A DNA stretch of 64,000 nt from Heterocephalus glaber (lineage: Eukaryota; Chordata; Mammalia; Rodentia; Bathyergidae). Every line of letters begins with the position of its first letter. The stretch's first letter is position 1. Below the pieces are notes generated by a model. It worked only from the letters and a program-made list of their open reading frames with translations, did not search any database and was not told the DNA's origin. The DNA lies in contig NW_004624805.1 in NCBI RefSeq assembly GCF_000247695.1, forward strand, positions 6,464,239-6,528,238. Direction: 5' to 3'. This document shows positions 61,013 through 64,000 of this stretch, in pieces. The position numbers were made by a program, and so were the translations under genes.

Positions 61013-61544
61013 AACTGTACCATCTATGCTCAAGTAGAGAACATACATTCCTGAGGGACACTAACGTAAATGCCACCTCCCTTGACATTTATTGAAAGAC
61101 AGTGAAAGAAAAGGGGCAGAGGCCTAGGACAAGGGCAGAGGCAGCAGAGCTGAAGGAAGATTATCTGGGTGGACACAGCAAGGCAGAAATTAATTTCAAA
61201 CACACCGGTAGCAAATGATGGAGAGGGTGCAGGATCAAGCTGAGAAAAATCACAGTGGGGTTTGCAGGCTGAATAAGGCTCATGATGAAAAATCTCTAGA
61301 CCTGGGCATTTATTAATATGGCAAACAGGATGCATCCTAAGCACTCACTGCTCTTGTCATTCTCGTCTCCTAGAAGAAAGCTCTACCACTGGTGAGAAGA
61401 ATGAGATCCTCACACAGAAAAAGGTATCACAGCTGAATGGAAAGATACGTAGAAAAAAAAGAGTAACCAACAGAATGGCTTCACAGACCAAGGAAAGGTA
61501 GCTACTGTTGTTGTTCGCTATCACTGCTGTTCACTATCATATCC

Positions 61545-61690
61545 CTGTGGGAACTGAAGCACCCTTTGCCCACATCCCCAAATTCTGTTGAAACTGATGA
61601 GGTAATATCTGGTTAGGGCCTGGAGTGCATCCCAATGCGACTGTATGGAAAATGTGGACTGGACAGGAACCAGCCCTCACTCACAATGGA
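61545..61690 (+). mobile_element. Degraded MaLR LTR fragment
   Basis: CACATCCCCAAATTCTGTTG, AAACTGATGAGGTAATATCT, GGTTAGGGCCTGGAGTGCA. Confidence 0.4.
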
Positions 61691-62569
61691 AATACCCTGC
61701 GATCATAAACTGGTTGTCACTTCTTTATTTATGCCTTTCGACAGCTTGCCATTGCACTGAAATTGAGGATATGCTTGGCAGCAAACTTACAAGGCCAAGC
61801 TAGCTCTGGGCCTGGCATGCCCAGCTCCTGCAGGACTCGGCCCAAGCCAGTCCAGCCCCTCCGGCCACGTGGGCCCAATACCGGGCCCTCGGGAGCATGA
61901 GTCTCTCCTGCCCAGGACTTCTCTCTCTGCATGCCAGTGAGTCATTTCTAGGTCTCAGCTCCAGCATCCCTTGAACAAAGACAACTTCCCCAGCGTCCCT
62001 AGCCAATCAAAATTAGTTCTCTGTCATTATTAGTTCTGAGAGCTCCCTTTGCTTTTTGTTTTTCACCCTTATCAGACTCTGTACTTGTATTTTTATTATG
62101 TTTATCTACTTATACCTGTGAAAACAGGTAAGGAAACTCACAGATTATGGACAATGTCTCTAGAGTTCACCACTATGTCCCTAGCTCATAACCCAATATG
62201 TCTCATCAAATAGATGCTCAAAACTTAAAATCAGTACTTAGTGAGGCATGAATAGAAGAATCCTGCAGCGCTGGGAGGCTGCTAATGCTGCGGTAACTGT
62301 CCCTAAGAGGATGCTAAGTGCAAATTTTTCTTCTTGTCCCCAACTGACAACTAGCACCCAAAGCTAGGGGGAAAAATTACACCCCATATTTTAAAGAAAG
62401 CTTCCAACTGGAAAACTACTCTAAAGCGGAAAACTGCTCTAGAACTTAAGCGATGGATGTAACTATCAACCCTCATCATCTCAGTCGGTCACTTCCCAGC
62501 ACGCAGCGTGTGTGTACACATGCATGTGGCTAAAGAAAGAAAACGCCTTGTGTCTTGATGTCTCTCAAA

Positions 62570-62945
62570 GCCTCACACAGTAGGTGGGGCCTTCTCTGAA
62601 GTGGGTGAATCTGGAACGTGTGACTGGTTTGGTACCGCCCTAATCCCGGTGGTCTGGATAAGATAAAAGAAGCAGAAAGATGCTGTTAAGGTCCCTTCTT
62701 GCTTTTGCTACCGTGTGGGCGCCATGAGCTGTTTCTCCTCTGCGATGCCTCTCAGCCAAGAGGTCCTTTGTTGTTTGCGGTGTCTCCCGCCACAATGAAC
62801 TGTTGCCCCTCTGCCTTGGAGCCAGCCGATTATGGACTGAAACTTCTACAAACTGTGAGCCAGATAAACCCCTTCCCCTGTAACTTTGGGTGTCGGGTAT
62901 TTTGTCTCAGCAACCAGAGAAAAGTAACGACACACTGTCTTATCA
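62570..62945 (+). mobile_element. MaLR-type LTR
   Basis: AGTAGGTGGGGCCTTCTCTG, TATGGACTGAAACTTCTACA, AACTGTGAGCCAGATAAACC, TTGGGTGTCGGGTATTTTGT, CAGAGAAAAGTAACGACACA. The 188-codon frame starting at 62699 begins inside it. Confidence 0.65.
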
Positions 62946-64000
62946 AAAACAGGGAAGGAGCAGGACCTGGAAGTATAGGTTCCACAGCCGAATATAACTG
63001 GGGTCCATCTCCAATGCAAGAATCATTCTTGGAGAAAGGGAGTACAGACAAGAAGACAGAAGCATTATCTGCCAGCTGCTCTGCTCAGGTCACAGAGGGG
63101 CTCATTTGCCCTCCTTGTCTGCCTCAAGGGGAAAGGGGAATCGAGGCTGGAAGGCATAACAGAAGTGGCACACCAGGCAGACTACAGCTTGGCCTACAAA
63201 TGATGCACGGGAGCCTCACTGAGGTAGCAGGGTGGGAGGCCCCGTGCACAGGACCCCGCCAATAGCACCATGAAAGGCTCTGGGTGGCATCAACTGTGCA
63301 CACCGGGAGAGACGCGGCACAAGAGGAAAGGTGCCTGTCAGTGCTGGGTTGAGGAGATGCAATAACCTGGCTAATCGTGAAATACCACCCTTTTTGGGGG
63401 TCCCCCAGCCAACCCACTAGAAGAGTGGATCTCCTTTCGGAGGCGACTGGTCCACCCCAAAAGGCGGTGGGCAGATGTGGAATAGAACCACACACTCCGA
63501 CCCCATCTCCACGTGGGTCTCCTAGCCCTCCCTATCTGGCACGAGGGAAGGGAAAAGGTGAGATTTAAGTCACACAGGAAAACCAACGAAGAGGAGGTTA
63601 GCTTTGTAGTAACTGAAAACATCTTAGATGTCATAGATTTGCCAGAAATCTTGTTAAGAGGGAAAAGTTAGTTGCAGTCTAACACATTTTGGTGCAGTGA
63701 CTGGAGAAAATTAAAGTCACCTTTGAATTGGTTGAGCTGCTTGACTTTTTGGCAAGAACAGTACAGGCTAATAGTTCTCCAACTTTCTTGGTCTCATAAT
63801 CTCCTTAGCCCCCTAAAGTTCACTGAAAACCCAGAGTCTGTGTGTGGTTTTCTATCAATTAATATCTGTAGTTATTAAAATTAAAACTAATAACATTTTT
63901 AGATTTATTGATCCATTTAAAAACTGTTAAAATAACACGCTCATGAAAAATAAATATTTTCTCCAAAATGAGAATTTCCAAAGAATAGTGCTGTTTTCAC
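62945..64000. other. Intronic, unassigned
   Basis: Moderately GC-rich to about 63560, then AT-rich. No exon or repeat family recognised; the open frames on both strands lack splice or homology support. Confidence 0.4.

Noticed and set aside
62699..63265. 188-codon plus-strand frame, the longest in the window
   Set aside because: It starts inside a MaLR-type LTR and runs into unassigned sequence. There is no family resemblance, and it is antisense to MPP7 without splice support.

Overview
The window is mammalian nuclear DNA, from a rodent. It is AT-rich, has sparse coding exons with GT-AG introns, and carries rodent SINEs: B1 (7SL-derived), tRNA-derived ID-like elements and B1-ID composites. 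Around these are L1 3' ends, L2, MIR, MaLR/MLT LTRs and old DNA transposons. The dominant young ID-like SINE (boxes TTAGCTCAGTGG and GAGTTCGATCCC, ending GGTACC plus A-rich tail) and the absence of obvious B2 argue against mouse or rat. I cannot fix the species from sequence alone.

The only gene I can firmly identify is MPP7 (PALS3), a membrane-palmitoylated MAGUK polarity scaffold on the minus strand. Eight consecutive coding exons lie between 49153 and 24026. All have GT-AG splice sites and phases that join into one open frame of 796 nt, about residues 53-318 of the roughly 576-residue protein. In transcript order they encode the end of L27N, L27C (49076-49153, 46361-46441, 36223-36354), the PDZ domain (36223-36354, 27632-27713, 27032-27117, 24934-25008), the SH3 domain (24561-24757) and the start of the HOOK region (24026-24090). 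The first coding exons (L27N) must lie above 64000. No guanylate-kinase-like exon was recognised below 24026, so the rest of HOOK and GUK probably lies below position 1. The window is then essentially an internal slice of MPP7, with very large flanking introns.

The rest is intronic. 1-24025 (putative HOOK/GUK intron) holds L1 3' ends, L2, MaLR LTRs, a mariner MITE, a long GA-rich tract, and a CpG-containing repeat-poor block at about 22850-23300. 27714-36222 and 36355-46360 are large introns with L2, MIR, L1, LTR and mariner remnants. 49154-64000 (5' intron) is rich in ID and B1 insertions and holds a solo-LTR-like element with TATA and AATAAA signals.

Most worth checking: a chain of three exon-like segments on the minus strand (17636-17723, 17083-17103, 15890-16021). 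Splice sites and phases agree and they would encode a membrane-spanning peptide I cannot assign to any family. Also a 69-nt phase-0 cassette-exon candidate (48389-48457) between the two L27C exons of MPP7. Neither is proven; both are tested by RNA-seq junctions and cross-species conservation.
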